Assembly (NCBI GenBank): GCA_026745465.1
Contig: JACYXH010000826.1
Location: 3,524,792 to 3,588,791 of the forward strand
Reading direction: 5' to 3'
Origin: Lota lota
Taxonomy: Eukaryota > Chordata > Actinopteri > Gadiformes > Lotidae
Length of the DNA: 64,000 bases
The translations under genes and the position numbers were made by a program. This document shows positions 13,066 through 23,879 of this stretch, piece after piece. The notes beneath the pieces were generated by a model, which was not told where the DNA came from, searched no databases, and saw only the letters and a program-made list of their open reading frames with translations. Numbering within the stretch: the first letter of the stretch is position 1; each line of letters opens with the position of its first letter.

Positions 13066-13240
13066 GACCCCCCTTCCCTACAGGGACCAGACCCTCCCGG
13101 GGAGACCCCCCTTCCCTACAGGGACCAGACCCTCCCGGGGAGACCCCCCTTCCCTACAGGGACCAGACCCTCCCGGGGAGACCCCCCTTCCCTACAGGGA
13201 CCAGACCCTCCCGGGGAGACCCCCCTTCCCTACACGGACC
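13066..13240. repeat. 38-bp GC-rich minisatellite, about 4.6 copies
   Basis: Unit starts at 13066, 13104, 13142, 13180 and 13218 are exactly 38 bp apart. Units are nearly identical; the last ends in CTACACGG instead of CTACAGGG. The unit contains the palindromic CCCGGGG. Because 38 is not a multiple of three, one frame cycles through all three translations and stays open, which explains the Pro/Gly-rich open frame across the array. Confidence 0.95.
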
Positions 13241-16200
13241 TACACAGGTGAGCTAATCTAGTCTACTGTAATGGTGGGGGTTTGGAGGGGCAGCAGGAGA
13301 GTTTAGGGGTTTGGGTGATTGACTTTCATCCGAAGGGTTGTGGGTCCCAACCCCAATGTTTGCAGTCTACGTGTTGCACTGCATCCCAGAGCAAGATGTC
13401 CTAACCCCAAGCCTGCTAAGTAGTCCTATATACTGTTTGGAGGACACTTTATCGTACAATGAGAGCATACATTTCTCAGCATGGGTGGTGTTATGCACGC
13501 TTTGTCTATCTGTCGTCTGATGTGGCTGAGGTCTCTGGTTCTGAATCGTCTCTGCAAGCAAAGCACGGGACTCAATGTGACACAAGGCGGTATCACTCGG
13601 AGAGATTCAAAGTTTATTCAAATACATAAAGCAAACATACAGTTTTTTCAAGGGAATATAATGCACCCAGCGTAAGGTGTTTATATAGTTATCTTCAGGA
13701 CTAGATAATAATACTGAAGCAAAATAGAAACGTATACAGAAAAGTGGCACACTTGGTTAAAATAAGAATAATATATAGATGATGCATGCATGGCGCAACA
13801 ACTAACTGAGACATCCTAATAACAAGATACGTGAATGACACGTGCATGACAGGGTCGTATACAGAAGTAGAGAATGTTCAAACAACGACATTGATAAGTT
13901 ACATGATGATGCACGGTACAACTCCCAACAGGTGGGCCCAGTTGGATTCGAATCCCTTGGTCTAGGAGTGTTGATGCCGCAGAGGACATACAAGAAACAT
14001 TCATTATTTTGCCAAGGCATGAAACCGTCCAATCCTAGAGCAGATCCAGCATTCATTAATGGCTGACCCCAGGGACCCATTAACAATAACCGCCGGTGAA
14101 TTAATACTGGGAGGATTTCTTTAAGGCCTGCATGGGCAAACATCCACATACCCTCAATGATGTTATTCTGATTACAGTCATTACTATAATCTATAGAATA
14201 AACTAATAGAGAATGCAGTCAAATAGTTTATATTCGGTGAAGGAAATGTGTGATTTGTGTAGCAGAGGGGAAAAGTCTCAACTCTGAATCCCATGGGAGA
14301 CAATTTGACATATATGTATATCAACATTTGTTTGTGGAAATAGAAAGAATTCTATATAATTCTATATCTCACAATATCCAAACACACACACACTAAGGAC
14401 TTAGTCACAGACTGTAGTGAAAAGTAAGGTATTCAACCTGCTTTTAAAAGTGTTCAGTGAAGGGGCCTCCCTGAGGTCCTCTGGTGGGGTGTTCCATCAC
14501 TAAACATGAAGCCCAAGACAGGCTTGGTTTCAGTTTGACTTATATGAGTTCGGTGTTCATTTTAAAATGACTCTTAACCTCACTGAAATGGGTTTACATT
14601 CAGATAAAGACTTCAAATGATACTGCTTGAACAGAGGAAAATATCAATTGAAAAAAATATTAACTTAAATTAAATATGAAAAGTATGTAGGCCTAGAGCA
14701 ATGGCTAGGCTGACTTCAAGCTAGCTTTGGCGAGATATGAACTAAGACAGCTGACTGATAGAAGAGGTGCGTTTACCAGGGAACAGTGCTTCTGGGATCT
14801 GGGGGGGCTCACAGCCATAATGTCAAATCTAAAGTATATTCCTGGTAAATCACATGGACCACCCAGTGGATTGGTGAAGAACTTACAGCAGAAGTGTGAA
14901 ACAGTGTCACAGGAAGACCTGGCAAATAGTTTGCTTGTGTTGAGCTGATGTAATTTCTTGTTCCTGTAAAGTTGGTTCCTGAATTCTTGAATTCCAAGAA
15001 CCATCGACATAACAAAATAAAAACACTTAAGAACTATGTATATTGACTAGTTTAAAAAGCTTCTATTGCTACCTTTTCTGAGGTTGCCCAAAAAGGCCCA
15101 GTACAGAGTAGGTAACTGAGTTGGTTTAGTTTTGGATGATGTAATCGATGAACAATTGTTTCATACCATGTAATTATATCTTACTTCCTGGGTACGGTTA
15201 GATGAGCACCATCAAGACTGTGACCCAAGAAGTATATAATAAAATATAATGATGGCAAATGTGAAACCTGGAGATATATTATTTAAATGTGATTTATTTT
15301 ATTGAAGTTTGTAACATCCGTACTATATCTTTAGTACTAATTAGTATTAAAGATACAGTACGGATGTAGTACGGAACAAATATAGTGTTGATATAAGGAT
15401 GTTGAAGTTAAATTTAACCTCAGCTACCTCCAAAACAGTGCAAACCTGGAGAACCTAAGGTCATCTGATAATTCACCACAGCGTTTCCACACCATCAAAC
15501 GCCCAAAGAGTGGGCAGAGCAGTAAGTGTACAGCCCTTGCAATAATCATGTACAGTCATGAAGTACTAGGTCAAGAAGAGCACACACCCTATGACTCTTT
15601 TTTATTTGTATGTTTAATGTAAACTTTTTAATGTGATTTGTATCACATTAAGCCTATTTATTTGTCATCTCTAGCAGACAGCTCATCTCCGGTCTTTCGT
15701 TCTTTGTCTGACAGCTGAAGGCCACAGCAGGCGACGGATCTCCAAGCCAAACACACTCTCTTATTTGGCAGTTTATTCTGTTGAGGGGGTGTTTTACGTT
15801 GTAGTTCCAGTCCATTTGCCATTCTCCATCTTTAGGAACAAGATGAGAGGACAGACCTTTATGAAACAAACAAATGATCATAGAGATCCACGTATGCAAT
15901 AAAAGACTGAACCAAAAGACAAACAAAAGAATTATTTTGCATAACGGATTATGCACAAGCACAATCTACAACGTCCACAGCCATGTGCTTGCAAGAACAG
16001 ACAGTTATGGAATGGAACATTCTGTCGTTTAAATAAAAGAAAATAACATATTGTGCCACAGCTTCTCCATGTTACAAAAAAAAGAATAAAACAAGATTCA
16101 GAATCAAGGTTCAAAATTCATATTGTTCAGGCAGCAGAGTGCATGACAGAACAGTGTAGTTGTTACGGTGTACCGACAACCAGCCAAATGTCTCTAGATA

Positions 16201-16673
16201 CAATCCCCAATGTCCGTAGGGACCTTTGAGCAAGATCTACCAACATCCACTACCTGCTCGGACAACGCTATTAGACAACCAGCTATTAGTGAGTGAAATG
16301 CTCTGTGAGAACATCTGTTTCCACTTGACTGCGCCTGCCTCTGTATGAGCCAATTTAGATTTTAGAACGCTCCCGGTTTATTTTTGACCAATCAGGGCTT
16401 CTTTCTCCTGATTGGTTTGGAGAATCCATCCTGCCTGTCGATCACAGGTGCGTGAAATACAACACTTTTCAATGGTGGAGAAACGTAGGGAGGGAAAGGA
16501 GGGAGCAGAGAGGGAGGAAACTTTCCTTTTGGTTGTTAGGATTCAAAATCTTGCTCTCTTCTGATCTTTTCTGTTCTCTCTTTACAACTCTCCAATCTAA
16601 CCTCCAGCAGCTTTAATGATGAAGTAAATCAACATGTGGGGGGTGGGGGGGGGAGGTTCCATACCTTTCACCT
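13241..16673. other. Intergenic stretch between repeat array and wdr73
   Basis: Short open frames only (largest 115 codons at 13802-14149, minus), with no recognisable motif. Contains the palindrome at 15314-15367. The part nearest 16673 may include the wdr73 3' UTR, since wdr73 is read leftward. Confidence 0.4.
15314..15367. repeat. Loop-less 54-bp palindrome
   Basis: Two 27-base arms meet at 15340/15341 with two mismatches (outer arm ACATCCGTACT, centre TACTAATTAGTA). It could be the remnant of a small fold-back transposon or a cruciform-prone site. Confidence 0.7.
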
Positions 16674-18013
16674 TCAGTCCAGGGCGGGCCTTGGGTGGAC
16701 CCAGTCCCAGACGTGGACCGATCCGTCCGTGGCGGCCGAGACGAGGGTCCGCGGGCGGTCTGGGTGCCAGGTGTGGGAGGTGGTGCGGACGGCGCCGGGC
16801 GCCGGACCAGAGCGCTCCGACGGCAGGACGGAGTGCCCTCTGTGTTGGAACAGAGCCTGCTGTTCCCTCGCGTCCGGACCCCACGTGGACACGCTGAAGA
16901 TCTGCACACCGCCATCGAATCCTTTTGGAGGGGATGTCAACACGCAAACACACTATGACGAGAAGTACAGTAGTACAACGACGTAATCATAACTGCGTAC
17001 TGTTGCAATGCGTGACACTGTCTGACACTGCCATCACTGTGTGTAGGGGGAAGGGGAGGGTTGTCCCTTTTTCCGGATCAAAGAGTTGCCATGGTGACGG
17101 CAAAACTCAATAGTCATTCATGGTTCAAGGAACCAGAAGAGAAAAGGAAATCCATGACTCACTTCAGGGCTAAGGCTAATGTAGTTGAACATCCTCAGCA
17201 GAAAGCTAGTCTATCGCTGTCTGTCTCTCTCCCCACGCCAGAAATATGAATGCTCCAATGACACCTTACCAAGTGAAGACTTAGACCAGCACCCCCTCAA
17301 AAAATTCTGAGCGGGGACACAGCTGGTCCAATTAGGCAGATAAGGAAATTCAAATTGAAGCTTGTCAGACGGAGGAAAGTGTTTTCGGAGCTTCTTTAGT
17401 TAGGATTAAAGCTATGTCCTCAACACAACAGAGGATTTGCATTAATGGAAGCAGTAGCAGTAGCAGTATTAGCAGCGAAAGCAGCAGTGTAAGCACTCTT
17501 TTCCCTTATCTCTACTGTGACCACAATCTCTGACAGTCATAATAAAGATAACGGTTATGGGCAGGAGATCATTCACCCTCCTGCGGTTTGGTGGTTCTGC
17601 AGCCCAGCTTCCTCACCTGACACCGCCAGGCAGTCCTCCAGCGCCGGGGCCCAGGACACCCTGAGGTGGTCCCAAGCGGACCCGTCGGTCGGGACGTCCA
17701 GCAGGGCTCGACGCGCGGGGCTGCCCGGGTTCCTCAGGTCCGATACCACCACCTCCGCCCTTGACGAGAGCCTCGCCACCCGGCAGCTGGACGCATCAGG
17801 GCCGCCCGCGGACGCGTGCATGCCCCAGTGGACGGGCTCCGTCGGGGCCACCGGTGGTGGCGGTACTAGTGTGGGTGGGGGGAGAGAGGGGCTGCGTGTG
17901 TCCACGGCGTAGAGGTTCCCATTGCGGCAGCAGGCTAGGAACACCCAGGGGCTCACGAACTGCAGGGAGCTCAGAGGCTCGGAGGAATCCGTTTCTGACC
18001 AAGCGAACACAAA

Positions 18014-18062
<49 letters not shown>

Positions 18063-20670
18063 CTAATTATTTCAACTATTCAAAACAGCCCGAGTGTAAC
18101 TGACACTGACAGGAGAGTTGGATTCCCCCTCCCATCTGATCTGCAGTGAAAACGGGAACAAAAACATTCCACCGTCTCCGTTTCCAACCGCCGGTCGTAA
18201 AGACTGTTCTCCTGAGGGCCCTGGTGGATCCCAGCGCCGGACGGCCACCTCACCTAGCGTGTAGCAGGTGTTCCCGGAGGCCAGCTGGGTGAGCTGGACG
18301 TGGCCCAGCAGGGAACCGTGGAGGACGCAGGGCTGTGGGGACGGGCCGGCTGCCACCTGGCTGCCCCGCTCCCCCGCTGCCAGCCCTGCAGGGTCAGCAG
18401 CCCCCTCTATGCTGCTGGATGTTCTGATCGCATCTGTTGTGGGGGAAAGAAAAAAGGTGAGGGTTTAGATGACGGTGTATTCGGATGTCATTAGGGAGAA
18501 GGTAGGAGAAGGACGCCTACAGATTAAGCTGTGGACATTGTGGATCGAATCCGGTAGTACCTTTCAGCTGGGAGTGGAACACACTAGACAATACTACCGT
18601 GCCCCCGGTATATATCATTTTGATTGGTACTTTGTTGTTGTTTTTGTTCCATCTGGAGTGGTTAAAGTTTACCTTGCGAGGCAGCTGGATTCACAAGATC
18701 GTGATCATTAGAAAATCCATCTTGCCAGGCTTCAAGTTATGCGCTATTAGCTGAACCACAGTGGTTCAGCTCAATCAGCGTCCTATGACGAACTCAGTGA
18801 TCTACATGATACACAATAGACAGTGATAGACAGATGGTTCATGCAATCACGAGTATTTGTTTTAAATGCCTCTGTTTTTCAAACGGTTTCCAAGGACGAC
18901 TTCCCAGATGGTTTTGTGTAACAACCTATCTGGCGCATCAGGTTAGGTTAAAGTGGCAATCTCAAAGATCTCTTTCATTCTCTATGCCAGCATTTATGGC
19001 GGAAAAAAAACAGTATGGTGTAACACAGAGAAGTGAGTTGAAGAGTGCTAGTGTTGCGGTAGGTCTGCCATGCGCTCTCTGGTAGAATAACCACAGCTAG
19101 GTGATGGAAAGCGTATCACTAACAGTGCCGCTTTTTTGCAAGCAGGGGGGGGGGGGGGGGGGGGGAGTTGCCACCAACACCCAGTTCGTAACATTCATAA
19201 TACTGCAAATGCAAGGGCTTTCATCAGTGGGCCATAGGCACAATCACCATTGTATATCCTCATTGTGCATAGATAGTGACTTTACAGACATTTATTTGCA
19301 TGACAATTCTTCGTGATAAGGAAGCTCACACATACACACACACACTGTCCTCACCGCTCTCATCTCCCCCGACATCCCACACCTGCAGACTGGAGCTCAG
19401 CCCATCGTTAGTGACCACACACCTTATAAGGGAAGGCAGGCATACCACATTAGACTGCAAGTAAAGATCAAGGACAACCCAGACACAATTTTAAAGGAGC
19501 GTTACGCACATACTAATATTTTTTTACATCTTTTCTTGAAAGGAAATTGCCTCCTTCATTCCATTTACAGAGCACTGCAGTCGTACCGTGTTCCTGGAAT
19601 GTGTCGGAGACAGTGAACGGGGCCGTCAGTGAAACCGCCATGAACTACTTTAAAATCCCGTTCTGCACAGAGACCCTGAACCAATCACAAAACAAAGCAT
19701 ACACAGGCAAGCATGTAAGGACAAGGAGTACAACATACACACTTTAGTTTGGGTTACATTTTATGTATTAAGTCTTTCATTTACACTAGGTAAACTTAGG
19801 TTTGAAAAGCAACCAGATGCGTCTGTGGAATAGCTTAGGTAGGATTGAAAGATTGGTTAGTAGGCTATATTTATAGTTACCTTATTTTCGTCAGCAAAGA
19901 GTTTCGGTGGTAAGTGCAGCTCCAAAATTTCATTTCGATCTGTACCGAATCCTGCTACACAGATAGCTGCAACATATCATATTTTAAGTCAGTATTTTCA
20001 AAGTCAACTTTTAACAACTATATAAAACAATTATGTGACTTTTATTATAACTGTATTGCAAAAGGCCATAGTTGGAAAGTTAATCTACCATAGGCTATGC
20101 AATAGGATTTCTCTACTACTTCTCTGTACAAATTATCCATGTGTCCAACATGTTCATGTTCAAATGTGCTTACTTTTTTCTGAGGTCCATTCTATGACTC
20201 TCGTGGGATGGTCAAGCTGATACACATACAAATCCTTGTACCTAAAGCAAAACAACACGTGACACTGGCAGGTGACAATGCGCTTGCGCACTTTACACAG
20301 ATCAAGTGTACTTCCTCAAATTCGCTTTCATGGCGCGTGCATTGCATGCGTAGTTGAAACTTCTCTCCGTTGCAGCAGAGCGCTCGTCCTACTGCTGTTC
20401 GTAACTCGCAATCATCGTAACATCTATATATAAATAAATATAAAGTATATTCTGCCCTTAGATCAGGGGTCTACAGCCAATACTTTTATTTTAACAAGGG
20501 TTGGTCAATGAGGTAAATATTGTGTAGACTTCTGTGTTGTGTAGTGTAGTGTAGTATAGCTTGCAGTTTATCACAATGGGCAACCGTTTGGAAATTTATA
20601 TATCTCACGTTTTCAGCGACTCAATGAGCCAGTCATCAAACAGGTCGTCCTTTACATCCCAGATATCCAT
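16674..20670 (-). CDS. wdr73: WD repeat-containing protein 73
   Basis: Eight coding exons, read right to left: 20609-20670, 20174-20241, 19881-19966, 19587-19675, 19355-19422, 18254-18433, 17617-17994, 16674-16921. All junctions are GT-AG and phases join without a break, giving 1179 nt and 392 residues (human 378). Landmarks: DDWLIESLK in exon 1, HPTRVIEWTSEK in exon 2, NEILELHLP in exon 3, RDFKVVHGGFTDGP in exon 4, SLQVWDVGGDES in exon 5, LSSLQ and LRVSWAPALEDCLAVSG in exon 7, SHTWHPDRPRTLVSA and DGSVHVWDWV in exon 8. These follow human WDR73 in order. Family knowledge: a WD40 protein linked to Galloway-Mowat syndrome, reported with the Integrator INTS9/INTS11 module and BRAT1. A (TG)n tract precedes exon 7 by about 21 nt. 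A partial inverted copy lies upstream of exon 1. Confidence 0.95.
18015..18061. repeat. (CA)n microsatellite in wdr73 intron 6
   Basis: On the transcribed strand this is a (TG)n tract ending about 21 nt before the exon 7 acceptor, where the polypyrimidine/branch region should be. Confidence 0.9.
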
Positions 20671-20887
20671 TAACGATGATGTTTTGTTGCTGACCCGCCA
20701 ACCGCCTCTTCTTCCGATTTTTTTCAGGGATTTAAACTCTGATATAAAGTTGATACTGCCCTCTATCGTAAGTTACAGGGATGCAAATAACTTATTTAAC
20801 CCCATAGGGTAAGATCAAAGACAATGGATGTACTTTATTGTATTTGGGAACTACAACATATTGTTTTCACATCTAAATATGTAATCA

Positions 20888-21122
20888 TTCCAACTATGGC
20901 CTTTTGCAATACAGTTATAATAAAAGTCACATAATTGTTTTATATAGTTGTTATTTACGTTTTTTAAGGCGATACAGATGTAGACAATGGAAGAACAGAG
21001 GCATCATACCATACCATTACACTTGTAATGTGTGTGTCTGTTTGTACCATGGCAGTACAATTATGGCAGTCCAAAGCTAAACAATTACACACAATATACC
21101 CCAAAATGTAAGTAATGTAATA

Positions 21123-21171
<49 letters not shown>

Positions 21172-21391
21172 TATATAGTTGTTAAAAGTTTACTTTGAAA
21201 ATACTGACTTAAAATATGATATGTTGCAGCTATCTGTGTAGCAGGATTCGGTTCAGATCGAAATGAAATTTTGGAGCTGCACTTACCACCGAAACTCTTT
21301 GCTGACGAAAATAAGGTAACTATAAATATAGCCTACTAACCAATCTTTCAATCCTATCTAAGCTATTCCACAGACGCATCTGGTTGCTTTT
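20888..21391 (+). pseudogene. Inverted partial copy of the wdr73 exon 3 region
   Basis: 20888-20953 plus 21185-21391 together match, on the opposite strand, 19805-20077 (273 bp): intron 2 end, all of exon 3 and the start of intron 3. The exon copy (about 21229-21314) keeps the splice AG, the GTAACT donor and an open frame, with T-to-S as the only residue change I see (FGTDR to FGSDR). There is no companion exon on this strand, so it is a fragment, not a gene. It is interrupted by a 216-bp insertion with a 15-bp target-site duplication. Arms are close to identical, so the duplication looks recent. The wdr73 start codon and exons 1-2 lie between the arms. Confidence 0.85.
20954..21169 (+). mobile_element. 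Short non-LTR (LINE/SINE-type) insertion
   Basis: 216 bp flanked by a perfect 15-bp direct repeat TTTATATAGTTGTTA (20939-20953 and 21170-21184), and ending in a (TTA)n tail. A long target-site duplication with a simple-repeat tail is the signature of target-primed reverse transcription. The left end looks 5'-truncated compared with the related copy at 21450-21700. No coding capacity; the family is unknown. Confidence 0.75.
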
Positions 21392-21449
21392 AATAATAAG
21401 TTATTTATTATTAATTTAGCATAGGCAACCTTTTATATTATGCATCTTA

Positions 21450-21700
21450 CATTTTGGGGTATATTGTGTGTAATTATTTAGCTTTGGACTGCCATAATTG
21501 TACTGCCATGGTACAAACAGACACACACATTACAAGTGTAATGGTATGGTATGATGCCTGTGTTCTTCCATTGTCTACATCTGTATCGCCTTAAAAAAAC
21601 GTTTCTTTGCTGAATCCAGGGGGAAAGGAAGCATATTAATAAGGGAACTAATGATTTCCAATGCCCACAATGGACATGCTGGATAAAAATGTAACGGTAC
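21450..21700 (-). mobile_element. Second, longer copy of the same non-LTR element, inverted
   Basis: 21450-21603 matches 20961-21114 on the other strand with about two differences in 154 bp. It extends further on its 5' side (to about 21700) and diverges at the 3' tail, where it has AT-rich sequence rather than a pure (TTA)n. Together the two copies form an inverted pair around 21185-21391. Confidence 0.65.
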
Positions 21701-22898
21701 ATAATTGATTATGAGACATGCATTGCCCTTCAAAAAATATGTGCTATGATTCTGTAATGATCAGTTTAGGAGCATTTGTGGCTATTAATCTAAACCCATG
21801 ACTCTAATCAAGTTTCTAATCAAATATTCCTCAGCTATTCCGAAAATATAACTCATGGCTGATGTACTTTCTAGATGATAAAAACAAAATGAGGAGAGCG
21901 AGAGGGAGATAATTTGATTGGTTTTGGGCAGAAGCTGAACACAGAGCGACGCTATTCTTCAGTAAAGTGGAGCTGAAGTCCTTTGTGTTCACCACTGCAT
22001 TGATAGCTAGCACTGACATGTCAACAATGCAATGTCATTAGCTTCTGGTAATCATTGGTATAGAGTTGGGTAGACAGATTGTGATAGCCAATCATATTTT
22101 TGTAGATGCATCTGTTCTGTTCATCAATGCAGTGTTCATTCAAGCCTCTGTATTAAGATGATTTTACTTTAGATAGTCCGCCCTTTAGATATAATTATTT
22201 ATTGTCAGAAGAAACAACCAGTTTCTGTTTACATTATATTCCAAAACAAAATACCTTGAAAGTCCACGCTTACTCATCTTGTCTCGTCCATGCTTTCATC
22301 TCCTCAAGGCTCACCGCAATGCACTCTTCATACACACCACAATCCCCCTACACACTTCATCAGCATGCGTAGCAGGAACATCCAAAGGCCCCAGTATAGT
22401 CAGAGCAGCGCTTGTTCATGTTGTGGTTGTTGTTGAAGACACAGATGAAACGCCTGCGTTATCACCTTTAGGGTTCTACTATCAAACACCTTTTCCCATG
22501 CAGGTTTGTGTAAGTGTAATGTAAATCACATGAATTAAGGTCATAGTTATGACAATTAGGATTTTTTCAATACTTCCTCTGGGACTAACTGCCTGACTGC
22601 ACCATCAGACCCACACCTGTTGTCTTCCCATCACATGAGCCGAACAGATTATCTGCTCCCTCCCTCCCTGTGGGTATTCTCTTCATCCTCAAGTCCTAGG
22701 AGAGAGACTGACTCATGTCTCTGCGCCTACATCTTCTGCTTTCTCTGTGCTCCTCTCCCAGTGTCTTCTGAGTTATATTATACCTTTAGTCATTATCATA
22801 CCAAATTGTTTAGAAAGGTAGAGATGATTCAGGCGGACGCTTTGCTAACGCATGCGCACAGCCACAGCAGACAAAACAAGCATTTATACTTGCACTAA

Positions 22899-22971
<73 letters not shown>

Positions 22972-23076
22972 GTACTCTTCTTGAACACATCACACCCACA
23001 CAGTAATGCCATTACCTCAAACACATAGATGGACAAATAGACACACACAATAATAGATAGGGAAGGAAAAAGCTCT

Positions 23077-23169
<93 letters not shown>

Positions 23170-23489
23170 ACTCACAAAGGATCACCATTAATGCACATAC
23201 AAAATTCTACTGAACACAATCACATATACGTAACTCATACAATTACCACACACACACAATACTGCACAGTGATTAATATCAGCACACTGTTATTACACTG
23301 TAATAAGAAAACAAGAAGCCGTCCCGCATTCCAGCCCATCTACCATCACCACATTCATGCACCCTGCAGCATTTGGCGTTTTTATTTTCCTGATTTAATT
23401 ATCTGGGAGGCTGCTAGGCCAGACAGACACAATACATGATATCAAGTTTTATAGTCATGTTCCATTAACATTATTTAAAGTAAAAAAAA
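21701..23489. other. Intergenic stretch with long (CA)n arrays
   Basis: No exon seen. Holds (CA)n at 22902-22969 and 23080-23165, separated by about 110 bp of CA-rich unique DNA; open frames over them are repeat artefacts. Confidence 0.6.
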
Positions 23490-23705
23490 AAAATGAATCA
23501 ACAATCAACGAGAATGCTAGAGTTTGGTAATGCAATCCGGCTACTAGCTGAGCTGGCGTACTCTAAGTGTGATATTAAAACCTGTGACAGGTTCCCTTGC
23601 AGTAGTAGGGATCCCCAGACACCCCAGTCAGACTCACAGGTGCGGGTCTGCTTGGAGTCCCGGTGTAACAGACCTCTCCGTAAGGATTGCGCCTATGTGC
23701 AGGGA

Positions 23706-23770
23706 AACGCTAATGGATAGTTGTTAAGGGGAAAATGCCCTTTCCCCCTTAACAACCATCCATTGGCGTT
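23706..23770. repeat. Palindrome 1 of an adjacent pair
   Basis: Arms of about 31 bases (outer AACGCTAATGGAT, inner TTAAGGGGAAA) around a 3-4 base centre, with a few mismatches. Lies within the Ty3/Gypsy fossil region. Confidence 0.7.
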
Positions 23771-23813
23771 GACCTTCCCAGGCGCTGACCTGCCCATCCC
23801 ATAAGTAGTTGAC

Positions 23814-23879
23814 CTACTTCTGGGATGAGCGTTAGGGGGAAAATGGGCATTGTCCCCTTAACGCCCATCCCAGAAGTAG
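23814..23879. repeat. Palindrome 2 of an adjacent pair
   Basis: Arms of about 28 bases (outer CTACTTCTGGGATG, inner GTTAGGGGGAA), with a few mismatches. Shares the CCCCTTAACG core with palindrome 1, which lies 43 bp to the left. Confidence 0.7.

Noticed and set aside
13930-13960. B-box-like word GGATTCGAATCCC suggesting a tRNA or SINE
   Set aside because: No A box, no cloverleaf and no recognisable SINE body around it.
14705-15010. 101-codon minus-strand frame and 73-codon plus-strand frame
   Set aside because: No motif, no coherent splice sites, ordinary length for chance open frames.
16597-18066. Pro/Arg-rich open frames on the plus strand and in other frames over wdr73 exons 7-8
   Set aside because: GC-rich antisense shadows of wdr73 exons.
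20561-20812. Plus-strand open frame with a GTAAGT donor, joined in phase to an open exon-like stretch at 21229-21314
   Set aside because: It is the antisense of wdr73 exon 1, and the second piece is the inverted exon 3 copy. No further exons or family match.
22884-23162. Long Val-Cys repeat open frame, and similar ones at 27272-27565, 41267-41506 and 51919-52154
   Set aside because: Translations of (GT/CA)n microsatellites; only the real exon parts nearby are kept.
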